From the NCBI GenBank assembly GCA_030624545.1, contig JAUXJX010000003.1, positions 1-20,095 on the forward strand: a DNA stretch of 20,095 nucleotides, written 5' to 3'. The notes under the pieces were generated by a model. The model made no database searches. It was given only the letters and a program-made list of their open reading frames with translations, and was not told where the DNA came from. Positions 7,351 to 14,978 of the stretch are shown here, one piece after another; positions within the stretch are counted from its first letter, which is position 1, and each line of letters starts with the position of its first letter. Both the position numbers and the translations under genes were made by a program. This DNA is from Bacteroidota bacterium. Its GTDB lineage: Bacteria > Zhuqueibacterota > JdFR-76 > DREG01.

Positions 7351-7433
7351 AACACCGAACAACACTGAAATCACCGAAGCAACTTTGCGATTAGAAGTAG
7401 TCCCTTTCAGTGGATTCGGTGTTCTTCGGTGTT
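7351..7433. repeat. Inverted repeat built from CACCGAA-type units between arsS and the small membrane protein gene
   Basis: The left arm (7351-7379) is a run of about nine-base units, AACACCGAA, AACACTGAA and TCACCGAA. The right arm (7404-7433) is their inverse, ending TTCGGTGTTCTTCGGTGTT. The arms are separated by about 24 bases. It is the same class of element as the repeats at 4164 and 5451 but with a different unit sequence. Confidence 0.75.
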
Positions 7434-7463
7434 TAATTGTCTTTCTAGTTTGGGGAGCATCCA

Positions 7464-8489
7464 TTATGCCGTTGCCCCTCCACAACTGCTGCCTGCTCCG
7501 GCCGTGCAGCCGAAGCAATGGGCGGCAAACCGAATATTTCGCTGCACCAATTCATTGTAATCGAAATTAAACACCGTGTTCAGCTTTCCATTATATATCT
7601 GCATATCCAGCATCTGGTTAAAATCGCAGTCAAATATGCGTCCATCCCAACCAACGCTTATGAGCGAGCGGCACATGATGCCTTCCGCCGCTCCCGGGTT
7701 GAACGCTCCGGCCAGCCTGGTCATGTAATCCTCATAGCCGCCCAACTGTTTCAATTGTGTTTTGAAGCGGTGGATCGGCATATTCGTAATTGTAAACAGA
7801 TTATTGAAAACAATTTCATATTTGTCCCAGAGTTCCCGCTTGAAATCCGCCTCCAGACCGGCCTGATCGCCGGGGAGAAATGCGCCAACGGGATTGTAGA
7901 CGAGATTGAGAAGTAGCCCGGTATCTTCCTTGCCGTAGCCCTTTTCATTGAGCAAGCGCAGGCTGTCGATGCTTTTTTCGAAAACGCCCTTGCCGCGCTG
8001 TTTGTCGGTGAAATATTCCTGGTAGTAGGGCAGGGAAGAGATGACTTCAAGCCCGTGCTCCGCAAAAAAATCCGGCAAATACATCTTCTGCTCGCCGGTT
8101 CGAGGATTGCCATCCCAGGTAACCGTGAGATTGTGGCGCACCATCACGTGCTTGCCCATCTTGCGGGCCTCGATGACCATGTAATCGAAATAGGGACTCA
8201 ATTCGGGCGCACCGCCGGTGATGTCCAGGTTCTTGATCGAATCATGCTCATGCAGAATCTCCAGGCAGCGTTCGACCGTGGCGAGGTCCATTTGCTCGGT
8301 GCGTTTTGGCCCGGCGTCCACATGGCAGTGCAGGCACGCCTGGTTGCACAGTTTGGTGATATTCACTTGCAGTGTTTCGATAGAAACCGGTTCAAGCGAC
8401 AGCCCTTGTTCTTTAACAGTCGCCTCGAAATTGAAGTTACTGCTCTCGTATCCCTCAAGTTCCGGCGCGAGAATCACGGTTTGACTCAT
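7464..8489 (-). CDS. arsS: Arsenosugar biosynthesis radical SAM protein ArsS
   Basis: This 341-residue radical SAM enzyme has its 4Fe-4S site at Cys48, Cys52 and Cys55 in LCNQACLHCHVDAGPKRTEQM. A TGGAPELSP stretch (SAM amino group contact) follows, and a cysteine-rich C-terminal region includes CRSLISVGWDGRIFDCDFNQ and the closing HCFGCTAGAGSSCGGA. This layout is that of ArsS, which moves the 5'-deoxyadenosyl group of SAM onto dimethylated arsenic, the committed step to arsenosugars. Some relatives are selenoproteins; all positions here are cysteine. The ATG at 8489 has GGAGAA about six bases upstream. It lies 86 bases downstream of the peroxidase-like gene. Confidence 0.95.
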   Translation of the reverse strand: MSQTVILAPELEGYESSNFNFEATVKEQGLSLEPVSIETLQVNITKLCNQACLHCHVDAGPKRTEQMDLATVERCLEILHEHDSIKNLDITGGAPELSPYFDYMVIEARKMGKHVMVRHNLTVTWDGNPRTGEQKMYLPDFFAEHGLEVISSLPYYQEYFTDKQRGKGVFEKSIDSLRLLNEKGYGKEDTGLLLNLVYNPVGAFLPGDQAGLEADFKRELWDKYEIVFNNLFTITNMPIHRFKTQLKQLGGYEDYMTRLAGAFNPGAAEGIMCRSLISVGWDGRIFDCDFNQMLDMQIYNGKLNTVFNFDYNELVQRNIRFAAHCFGCTAGAGSSCGGATA

Positions 8490-8575
8490 AAAAATTCTCC
8501 CAAGTCTCAGAATTCCTTCACAGATTTCTATAACAGAAAGCCGCAGATTTTATTCCGGCCGAATACTCATCGTTG

Positions 8576-8911
8576 TTATAGTGCGCCTTGACGTTTCATG
8601 GCGTTGTGCATTTGCACACCGTGAACGAGTGTGATGCCGGCCTCCATTGCAGAGGCTACGTGGATTGCCTCCGTCATCTGGTCAGGATTACAGCCGGTCT
8701 CGAGGCAGGATGTGGTGAAGGCATCGATGCAGTAGGGACACTGTTTGAGATGGGCAACGGCAAGTGCGATGAGCGCCTTTTCCCGCTTGGTTAACGCACC
8801 CTCCTGACCCGTCGCAGTGTTGTAGTAATCGAAGAACTTGTTCATCAGCTCACCGCTGAACCTGCCCACTTCACCGAAGCGTTTCAGGTCGTCCGATTCA
8901 TAATAATGCAT
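8576..8911 (-). CDS. Arsenosugar biosynthesis-associated peroxidase-like protein (carboxymuconolactone decarboxylase/AhpD fold)
   Basis: This 111-residue all-helical protein has the AhpD/CMD signature ALAVAHLKQCPYCIDAFT with a redox CxxC (Cys-Pro-Tyr-Cys, about residues 58-61) and a downstream histidine in the usual TEAIHVASAMEAG helix. Relatives next to arsS are annotated as peroxidase-like proteins of arsenosugar clusters; a thiol peroxidase or reductant role is presumed. The ATG at 8911 follows AGGAGG with about eight bases of spacing. It starts 24 bases after the DUF547 gene ends, so the two are cotranscribed. Confidence 0.9.
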   Translation of the reverse strand: MHYYESDDLKRFGEVGRFSGELMNKFFDYYNTATGQEGALTKREKALIALAVAHLKQCPYCIDAFTTSCLETGCNPDQMTEAIHVASAMEAGITLVHGVQMHNAMKRQGAL

Positions 8912-8935
8912 TAATCTGCCTCCTCAGGGTGGTTA

Positions 8936-9724
8936 TCAATTCGTGCCGATCTGAATTTCGTTCAGATCCCAATCGTATTTTGTATGCTTCACTTTCCATT
9001 GTTTTGGATTGGATCGAATAGCGCCGGCAATGTCATCCGGCAAAAATTGGGCGATGTAAATCAAGATCTCTGCATCATTCTTGCCGAAATCTCCGGAAAA
9101 CCAGTCGAAGATCTTGGAGATGCGCGCGATCCTTTCAGAGAGGTCGAAGTTGTTTTTGCTTGTGTCCCGCAGAAACTTCCTTCCCTGGTCGTCCAATTGC
9201 TCGTCTAGTTTGGCGGCCTCAAAGGCCTCATTGCGCAGCGGCGGGCAGCCGATGGAAGCGCACACCAGGCCAAAATGCGCGCGCGGATCCTTGAAAACTG
9301 GTCGGATAATTTCGTGTTCGATTTCGTTGAGCGTCATCTTCTCATGGTTGATAATCACGAAGTCTTCATCCCAGATTGTCTTCTTAAGGACGGTGCCGAT
9401 AATGAGCCCGCCGAAATGGAGATCGTTTATGGATTCCACCGGGTAGTTGTCGCAAATGACCTTCAACGTATAAGCGTTATAGGCATTCAGCCAGAAGGCA
9501 AGTTTCCCTTCATCGGTTGGAATTGTATCAGGGTTGGTTTTCACCAACTGCCCGATGTATTCTTCCAGCCTGGAATCACTGCACAAGGCGCGATAATCTA
9601 CAAGGCCGGTGTGAACGTAATCTTGCAAGATTTGTGTGAACAGGCTGTGTGTTTCAGAGCCTGCGGCAGACCCGGAGATGAGAATAAATGTGACGAATAT
9701 TTGAACGGCCTTGCGTAATCTCAT
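8936..9724 (-). CDS. Secreted DUF547-domain protein
   Basis: The protein has 262 residues with an N-terminal signal peptide (MRLRKAVQIFVTFILISGSAAG, no lipobox cysteine). The DUF547 domain follows: YVHTGLVDYRAL, then KLAFWLNAYNAYTLKVI, then the conserved segment around EHEIIRP, and finally DPRAHFGLVCASIGCPPLRNEAF with its paired cysteines. The domain has been compared with papain/transglutaminase-like folds, but its activity is not established. The ATG overlaps the stop of the glycosyltransferase gene by four bases (ATGA), which argues for translational coupling. DUF547 proteins recur in arsenosugar clusters, so a periplasmic role linked to arsenosugar handling is likely but unproven. Confidence 0.88.
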   Translation of the reverse strand: MRLRKAVQIFVTFILISGSAAGSETHSLFTQILQDYVHTGLVDYRALCSDSRLEEYIGQLVKTNPDTIPTDEGKLAFWLNAYNAYTLKVICDNYPVESINDLHFGGLIIGTVLKKTIWDEDFVIINHEKMTLNEIEHEIIRPVFKDPRAHFGLVCASIGCPPLRNEAFEAAKLDEQLDDQGRKFLRDTSKNNFDLSERIARISKIFDWFSGDFGKNDAEILIYIAQFLPDDIAGAIRSNPKQWKVKHTKYDWDLNEIQIGTN

Positions 9725-11103
9725 CGGGTTTCTCCAATGTTCGTAGTTTTCTTAGGCGAGGGCACTGTTCCGAGCTTTTCGACGAAGTCAACCACGGGAT
9801 GGGGAGCAGCCCTGCCATTTCCATCAAACCAGCGCATGAGATCCTCTTCCGTATCGATATCCGGCAGCGCCGGCAGCGGCTCGACCGAGAGTTCTAGCTT
9901 CATGATCCTATCCATGGTCTTTTCGAATACGGTTTCCGTGCTCCAGGGGATGTCCCGAAACAATTTCTTGTGCATCGATTTCATGCCGAGCAAGTAATAG
10001 CCTCCGTCCGGCGACGGGCCTACCACCAGCTCGTGGATGTCCAAAGCTTGTTCCGCCTGCTTGATGAGATCTGCGGAAAGGTCAGGTACATCCGTTCCCA
10101 CGATGATTGCTTTTTGGACGCCCTTGCGAAAGACTGCCTTAAAGGCATTCGTGATCCTCTCCCCCAGGTTCGCTCCCTTTTGCGGCAGTAAAATAAAGTC
10201 AGGTCCGATCCATTTTCGAAAGGCCACTTCATCATTCTCATCAGCATAGAAAAGACAGATATTTGTGGTATCGCATATTTTTCTGCATTCCGAAAATATC
10301 CGTTCCAGACAAATCCTGTAGAATTTGGCAGCTTGCTCATCGCCAATGGAGCTGGCCAGTCGAGTCTTAACTTTGCCCTGCCGTGGATAGCGCGCGAACA
10401 GAAGTAGAGCGGTACTCTTGGCTTTTCCACGCATTCGATCGTATTTTTCTGCTATTCTGTCGCGATCGACCCCCAGCAAATACAGAAGAATGTACCAGCC
10501 GTTTCTCAACTGCTGCCTTACGATGCCGTTCCGAATGAAACGGCGCGCAGAGGTTTCCACCCTTGCGGGGAAGGAATGGATCTTTGCCAGTCTTCTGGCT
10601 CTGCGTAGAAAATCCACGTCCTCGAAAAGTCTCCACTCGGGAAATGCACCAAGAGAATCGAATAGTGATCTGCGCACGACGATGCACTGGTCTCCGAACC
10701 GGGAGAAGATGAAATCAAACTGCGTAAACCAGGTATAGAATTTGAGCAGCCAATGATCTTCATCGAAAGACAGTCGAAACGAACCGATCTGCACTTCATC
10801 CTTGCTGAAATAGTTCTCGATGATGTCAAAGGCGTTTTCCGGCAGTCTGGTATCTGCGTGTAAAAATAAGAGGATCGAGCCGGCAGCATTCGCCGCGCCA
10901 AGATTGCATTGAATACCCCGGCCAGCTTGCGAACGCATCACCTTTGCCCCCATATTTCGGGCGATTTGAACGGTCTCGTCTTTACTGCCGCCATCGACCA
11001 CGATGACCTCAACCTTTCCTGCGTCAGAGGGGATACTTCGGAGGCAGCGGGAGATCGAACCCGCCTCATTTAAGGTTGGAATAATTACCGAATACTTTGT
11101 CAT
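9721..11103 (-). CDS. Fused arsenosugar biosynthesis glycosyltransferase (TIGR04283 type) and TIGR04282/DUF2064-type transferase
   Basis: About 460 residues in two domains. Residues 1 to about 225 are a family 2 glycosyltransferase: YSVIIPTLNEAGSISRCL, VIVVDGGSKDET, LFLHADTRLP (the DXD-like metal site) and a late FEDVDFLRRARRL. Residues about 232-440 are a DUF2064/TIGR04282 nucleotidyltransferase-like domain: FARYPRQGKVKTRLA, VGTDVPDLSADLI and VGPSPDGGYYLLGM. Both domains are usual companions of ArsS, sometimes as separate genes. Together they probably act on the sugar or nucleoside part of the arsenosugar precursor. The start chosen is the ATG at 11103, which gives the family's usual N-terminus but has GGAAG too close. 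In-frame ATG 11136 and GTG 11142 are alternatives. It is the first gene of the operon. Confidence 0.92.
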   Translation of the reverse strand: MTKYSVIIPTLNEAGSISRCLRSIPSDAGKVEVIVVDGGSKDETVQIARNMGAKVMRSQAGRGIQCNLGAANAAGSILLFLHADTRLPENAFDIIENYFSKDEVQIGSFRLSFDEDHWLLKFYTWFTQFDFIFSRFGDQCIVVRRSLFDSLGAFPEWRLFEDVDFLRRARRLAKIHSFPARVETSARRFIRNGIVRQQLRNGWYILLYLLGVDRDRIAEKYDRMRGKAKSTALLLFARYPRQGKVKTRLASSIGDEQAAKFYRICLERIFSECRKICDTTNICLFYADENDEVAFRKWIGPDFILLPQKGANLGERITNAFKAVFRKGVQKAIIVGTDVPDLSADLIKQAEQALDIHELVVGPSPDGGYYLLGMKSMHKKLFRDIPWSTETVFEKTMDRIMKLELSVEPLPALPDIDTEEDLMRWFDGNGRAAPHPVVDFVEKLGTVPSPKKTTNIGETR

Positions 11104-11177
11104 ACTTCCGTTAATCGTCAAGATTACTGCACTCATCCCCACAATTAGTTTGGGTTGAATGCCCTTCTAAATCAGCC

Positions 11178-11205
11178 AATATAATACTATATAATGTGGA
11201 AGCAA
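11178..11205 (-). promoter_or_regulatory. Possible sigma-70-type promoter of the arsenosugar operon
   Basis: On the minus strand TTGCTT (11205-11200) and TATATT (11183-11178) are 16 bases apart. They sit in an AT-rich stretch about 75 bases upstream of the first gene. The -35 box is weak and no operator-like inverted repeat was seen, so no arsenic-responsive regulator can be proposed from the sequence. Confidence 0.3.
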
Positions 11206-11738
11206 CCAAATTATTCCATTTGCAAACATACTTCCCCCGGCGAACCCGGTCAAGCCGGAACCAAACGGGACGATTTAGGCTCTACGCGAACTTGTGTGAT
11301 AAACAAAGAAAATTACAAATTACAAAATCCAAACAAACTACAATCCCAGCGGAACCGGGACGGGCGCAAATTCCAAACATTCGTGAATCAAACTGATTAA
11401 GAAAGATGGTTCTTCTAAGAATTAGTTGCAGGTTTTCCTTCTTGAGTGCTGAAAGAGCTATCTTTGAGGGACAAAAATGCATTATTTGCATGGGGCTAAA
11501 GCACCACAAAATGGGTGTTATTTCAATCCGACCCCCGCCATAAATGGCGGGGCTATATATTTGTTTTTATCTACTTTTATAGCCAGCCCGGCTGGCCGGG
11601 ACGTGGCCCCAAGAAACCTGAAGCCTCTGGGGTTATAACCCCTTCTTGCGTTATGCTAACACTCGATTCCCAAAATTCTTGTACAGTGAACAAAGACTTC
11701 AATCCTAGGAGACTATAGTGCATCCTTGACGAGTGAGC
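11206..11738. other. Non-coding, palindrome-rich intergenic region
   Basis: The region separates two minus-strand operons. Open frames here read as low-complexity translations with no family look. The part at 11290-11390 is the AAATTACAAATTACAAAAT-like sequence common in non-coding spacers of some uncultivated bacteria. The part at 11533-11642 is dense in hairpins. No gene was found. Confidence 0.6.
11533..11642. repeat. Cluster of perfect hairpins
   Basis: CCCCGCCA (11533-11540) and TGGCGGGG (11545-11552) form an 8 bp stem with a TAAA loop, followed on the plus strand by a T-rich run, so it resembles a terminator in plus orientation. GCCAG (11582-11586) pairs with CTGGC (11592-11596). GGGGTTATAACCCC (11629-11642) is a perfect 14-base palindrome. 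No plus-strand gene upstream would need a terminator here, so an intergenic repeat element is the better reading. Confidence 0.6.
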
Positions 11739-12176
11739 TTAGTTATCCTGTGCTCCGGCGGCAATCCATTCGCGAATGGCATCGATCTGTTCCTGGGAAA
11801 GCGGCAAGCGCCCCCTCGGCATCCTTTCGCCGATGATACCAGCGGCTCCTTCGATCTTCCTGACCAAATAACTGTTATCCGGATCGAGGGGCTTTACCCT
11901 CGCCAGGGTTGGCGCCTCCTCGCTGGGTATGTTGACGATATTGCCGTGTGCCTTTCCTTCGCTGAGATCCAATCCGAATGGCGCAGAGGCTCCCAAATGG
12001 CAGCCGGACAGGGCGCAGTTCTGGCTGAAAATATTCGCCTGGATACTGCTTAAGGTGGCTGCTACCGGCTCCGATTCTATCGGTCCTGCCCGCTCGCAGC
12101 CGAAAATCATAAGGAATGAAAACAGCCATATCGTCAGGCCGAACAAAAGAAATCGCTGGATATTCAGATTGTGCAT
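11739..12176 (-). CDS. Lipoprotein with a cytochrome c-like domain (CX4CH haem motif)
   Basis: The protein has 145 residues. A hydrophobic N-terminus ends in a lipobox (FLMIFGC, lipidated Cys27), so it should be anchored in a membrane facing the periplasm. The domain at about 44-145 has IFSQNCALSGCH: Cys54, Cys59 and His60 form CX4CH, with four rather than two residues between the cysteines. RMPRG with Met119 is a likely sixth haem ligand. The domain is closely similar to residues 53-150 of the upstream barrel protein. The ATG at 12176 is preceded by AAGGAG, and that site overlaps the stop codon of the upstream gene, so the two are coupled. Haem binding is inferred from the motif. Confidence 0.8.
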   Translation of the reverse strand: MHNLNIQRFLLFGLTIWLFSFLMIFGCERAGPIESEPVAATLSSIQANIFSQNCALSGCHLGASAPFGLDLSEGKAHGNIVNIPSEEAPTLARVKPLDPDNSYLVRKIEGAAGIIGERMPRGRLPLSQEQIDAIREWIAAGAQDN

Positions 12177-12187
12177 GGATATTCTCC

Positions 12188-13447
12188 TTAAAACTGAAGC
12201 GGACGGAAGATGTTAAAGCCGAGCCGGACATCCCCTTTTTCGATATCGAGGCCTCCTCCCCGCATATACTGGTCGGTCGTCAGTCCGGCTGAATTGGTGA
12301 CAATAATCTGGAATACATGCCCCCCAACAAAGAGCTCAATGCCGCCTCCCCAGGAATCGAAGCGGTTGAATTCGCCAAAAGTGGAGGTGAGGGTATAACC
12401 GGAAACGATGGGCGCCCACTCGGCGATGAGCGAGATGGACTTCCAAATATGAGCCCGCCCGCCGAGTCCAATCGTAATGAGTGGGTCTTCGCCGTCTTTC
12501 TCGCCGTCGGCATTGAACAGAATCCCGGGGACCACAAGCACGGCCAGCCCCTCCCTCAATTCGCTGGATAAGCTAAGCTGTCCGGCCAGTTTGATGGCTT
12601 CCGAGCGCAGACGATCCTTGCCGGGCGTCTTCTCCGAAATCCAATTGACCGAGGCCTGCAACGCTGCCGAGATGGGCAGCTTGTCACCGGGGTATTGCCG
12701 CTTGAGGCCATACTTTACATCCAATTCGACGGTGTCAGAAGAGTTGCTTCGGCCAAGATTCACAAATAGTCTATCCGAAATGGCATAGCCGAAATTCAAG
12801 AAAATGATTCCCGATCCATCGAGACCATACAAGGTATCATAGCCGGTGTCCAGCTTGGGGAAAAACCTGTGGCTGATCAAGAACAGCCAGTTCCCCGCAT
12901 CGACCATGCGCGTGGTGGGAAGATTCACAGCCTTCCAGCCTTTGAACGGAAGCAGCGGGTCCGCTTTACCGGTCAACATCCTTGTAGTATCAACGACGGT
13001 GAGGTTTTTCACCCACTCGACGATTGTGGCGATATCCTCATCGTTAAGGGGGTCGCGGCCAAAAGGCATGCGAAGACCGATGATATCCTCAGCCCCCATT
13101 ATTTTCTTCACCAGGTAGCTGCTGTCCGGCTTGCCCGGATTCACGCGCATCAAGTCCGGTCTCTCCACGCTGGGTTGATTCACGGTTCGGCCGTAGAATT
13201 CGTCCTCCGTCAGTTTCAATCTCATCAGCGGGCTGGTTCCGGTATGGCAGCCGGCCAGGGCACAGTTCTTTGCAAAAATGGCTATAGTCCTGCGTTCCAG
13301 ATCGGTTTTTTGCTGCTGGGTCAGTGCCGGTGTGTCGTCCCACCCATCGGCCATCAGGTTTGAATAGGATATGAAAATTGAAAAAATGACGAAGCTCACA
13401 GTAAAGAATTCGAGAGAAATCTTACTGATTTTATGCTCCATTAGCAT
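12188..13447 (-). CDS. Cytochrome c-like domain fused to a DUF5777 beta-barrel protein
   Basis: The protein has 419 residues. An N-terminal hydrophobic segment (about 8-32) acts as a signal peptide. Next comes a cytochrome c-like domain with IFAKNCALAGCH (Cys62, Cys67, His68; CX4CH) and Met127 in GLRMPFG. From about residue 165 the chain alternates polar and hydrophobic residues as in outer-membrane barrels. It carries DUF5777 features: FLISHRFFPKLDTGYDTLYGLDGS, ISDRLFVNLGRSNS, KYGLKRQYP and GGHVFQIIVTNS. It ends in a phenylalanine, as outer-membrane proteins do. The ATG at 13447 follows AAGGAGG. Together with YceI and the lipoprotein it suggests an envelope redox module; the partner and substrate are unknown. 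Confidence 0.85.
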   Translation of the reverse strand: MLMEHKISKISLEFFTVSFVIFSIFISYSNLMADGWDDTPALTQQQKTDLERRTIAIFAKNCALAGCHTGTSPLMRLKLTEDEFYGRTVNQPSVERPDLMRVNPGKPDSSYLVKKIMGAEDIIGLRMPFGRDPLNDEDIATIVEWVKNLTVVDTTRMLTGKADPLLPFKGWKAVNLPTTRMVDAGNWLFLISHRFFPKLDTGYDTLYGLDGSGIIFLNFGYAISDRLFVNLGRSNSSDTVELDVKYGLKRQYPGDKLPISAALQASVNWISEKTPGKDRLRSEAIKLAGQLSLSSELREGLAVLVVPGILFNADGEKDGEDPLITIGLGGRAHIWKSISLIAEWAPIVSGYTLTSTFGEFNRFDSWGGGIELFVGGHVFQIIVTNSAGLTTDQYMRGGGLDIEKGDVRLGFNIFRPLQF

Positions 13448-13535
13448 GTAGCCTCCTTACCTTGATGAGAACTGAAAAAATGGCAAAATGCCAGACTGAA
13501 GTGGTCATGACAAGTTCATGACTTTTACGTCAGTC

Positions 13536-14183
13536 CTATCGCTTCAACATCGATTCATCGTCTTCGGCGGTCCGCAAATAGAAATCCAATACAAGTTTAA
13601 TGTTTTCGTCAACTTTTAGAAACATAAATTTGGGAGTTTTAATTTCGAAGTCCGACAATTTGACGTCAAAATTGCATTGCAAGTGATAGACATCTCCATC
13701 GACGGTCACTTTGGCCTCCATCATCAAATCCCGCTCTACACCATGAATCTTCATCATTCCATCCGCCGCAACCAGCAGCTCATTCGGTCCGGTCTCCTCA
13801 ACATTGACCAGTCTTCCGGAGTATTGGGCATGAGGATACTTGTCCGTCTCCAGGTGCTTCTCCCGCATATGCCGGTTCCGCAATGCGATTCGAGTGTCGA
13901 GCGAGCTCAGGTCGACCTCGAAAAAGAGTTTGCCGTCCACGAGCGTGCTATCGCCGGTCCACGAAACGAAGCCGTCGATTTTGTCCGTGACCCCTTCAAA
14001 CATCCCCATTGGACCCTTAGAGACAAATTTAACCAGGTTCGGCTTCGATTGATCGACTTTGAGTTCTCCAGCAAAACCGGTGTTGAAGGCGACGAAAAGG
14101 AATGCCAGGGGAAGAATCTTTGGTACAGGTCGAGCATTAAAATGAATTGGTTGTTTCCGTGGGTACTTCATGATGTACCGCAT
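13536..14183 (-). CDS. YceI-family periplasmic lipid-binding-type protein
   Basis: About 215 residues with a signal peptide (PKILPLAFLFVAFNTGFA) followed by a YceI/lipocalin-like barrel of about 180 residues. It has the typical KFVSKGPMGMFEGVTDKIDGF opening, the VDLSSLDTRIALRNRHMREKHLETDKYPHAQYSG core with its conserved RNxHMR and the KYP-like segment, and a final FEIKTPKFMFLKVDENIKL. Family members bind isoprenoid or other amphiphilic molecules in the periplasm and often sit next to cytochromes. The start is uncertain: ATG 14183 and ATG 14171 both give a plausible signal peptide, and neither has a good ribosome binding site. It is 88 bases upstream of the barrel gene, probably in one operon. 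Confidence 0.88.
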   Translation of the reverse strand: MRYIMKYPRKQPIHFNARPVPKILPLAFLFVAFNTGFAGELKVDQSKPNLVKFVSKGPMGMFEGVTDKIDGFVSWTGDSTLVDGKLFFEVDLSSLDTRIALRNRHMREKHLETDKYPHAQYSGRLVNVEETGPNELLVAADGMMKIHGVERDLMMEAKVTVDGDVYHLQCNFDVKLSDFEIKTPKFMFLKVDENIKLVLDFYLRTAEDDESMLKR

Positions 14184-14978
14184 AAATGTGAAATAATTAT
14201 CGCCATCTGCCGGGCGTTCTGAATAACTCAAAATTGTAACCAAATGTTGCGAATGCTAATTCCAGCACAACGGAAATCTCCAGGTAGCATAGAAATCTAG
14301 AAAGCGTGGGAAATTAAACAGCGCTCGATGAAGTTGGCCGCTCCCGCTCTGATTGAAAGATCGAATCAAGCGAAAGTTAACAAAACCAAACATCATAAGC
14401 AATGGATTTGACATCATCGTTCTGTCTTTGACACTTACCAGCCCCCTGGAGCCCTCAAATAGCGCGGAACTCGTTCACAATACCGCACATACTCTTCGCC
14501 ATGAATATTGCGCAAATGTTCCTCCTTGGCAAGATGACAAAGGCGGCCATCAGAAATAGGATAGCTGAGATCAGGTAGACAGTGGATGACATCATAGAGC
14601 CTCTTGCTTGGAGGGATGATTGAGCCCGATTGCGTATAGATTGCCGATGGGTCGGATCTTACCTTTAGGGTTTTGTTCCGGAGTAAAGAATGTAGGTCAA
14701 ATGGCCAAAAGTCAAATGGATTTCGCGGATTTTCGGCGCCTACGTAATCCCCACGATGCCCACAAAATGCTGCGAACTCACACACTTATTTGCCGGAACA
14801 GAGTAATCTCCCCAAATTGTCTTGTCTGATTGTCAAAAAAAATTTATATTGGTCAGCGAATACCGACTATTGGTATCAAGATTCCAGTATGTTCTTTTTC
14901 AGGATCAAAAGGAAACTTCACGATATCACGACTATTTTCCAAAGAGATCGCGCAGAATAGTACCGATTGGAGGAATTT
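14184..14978. other. Intergenic region with a pseudogene remnant and the ald leader
   Basis: From 14184 to about 14430 nothing coding or structured was seen. The part at 14435-14690 holds a decayed methyltransferase remnant on the minus strand. The part at 14822-14978 is the AT-rich leader of ald; it contains TTGTCA near 14830 but no matching -10 box at the right distance, so no promoter is called. Confidence 0.5.
14435..14690 (-). pseudogene. Frameshifted remnant of an isoprenylcysteine-methyltransferase-like membrane protein (C-terminal part)
   Basis: The last part in one frame reads HLAKEEHLRNIHGEEYVRYC followed by ERVPRYL (14456-14536). That is the conserved tail of the ICMT/PEMT-like family (EE..L...fGeeY..Y...VPRyl). 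Just upstream a different frame gives the membrane helix STVYLISAILFLMAAFVI, which belongs directly before that tail, and before it IRPIGNLYAIGL in yet another frame resembles the family's RxPxY...GL segment. At least two frameshifts and no intact start make this a pseudogene. The single open frame over 14435-14785 is an accident of the decay. Confidence 0.5.

Noticed and set aside
11282..11509. 75-codon frame on the minus strand
   Set aside because: It is a translation of an AT-rich degenerate spacer repeat, with no ribosome binding site and no protein-like pattern.
14435..14785. Intact 116-residue protein
   Set aside because: Only its last 30 or so residues look like a protein family. The preceding family segments are in other frames, so it is a decayed gene.
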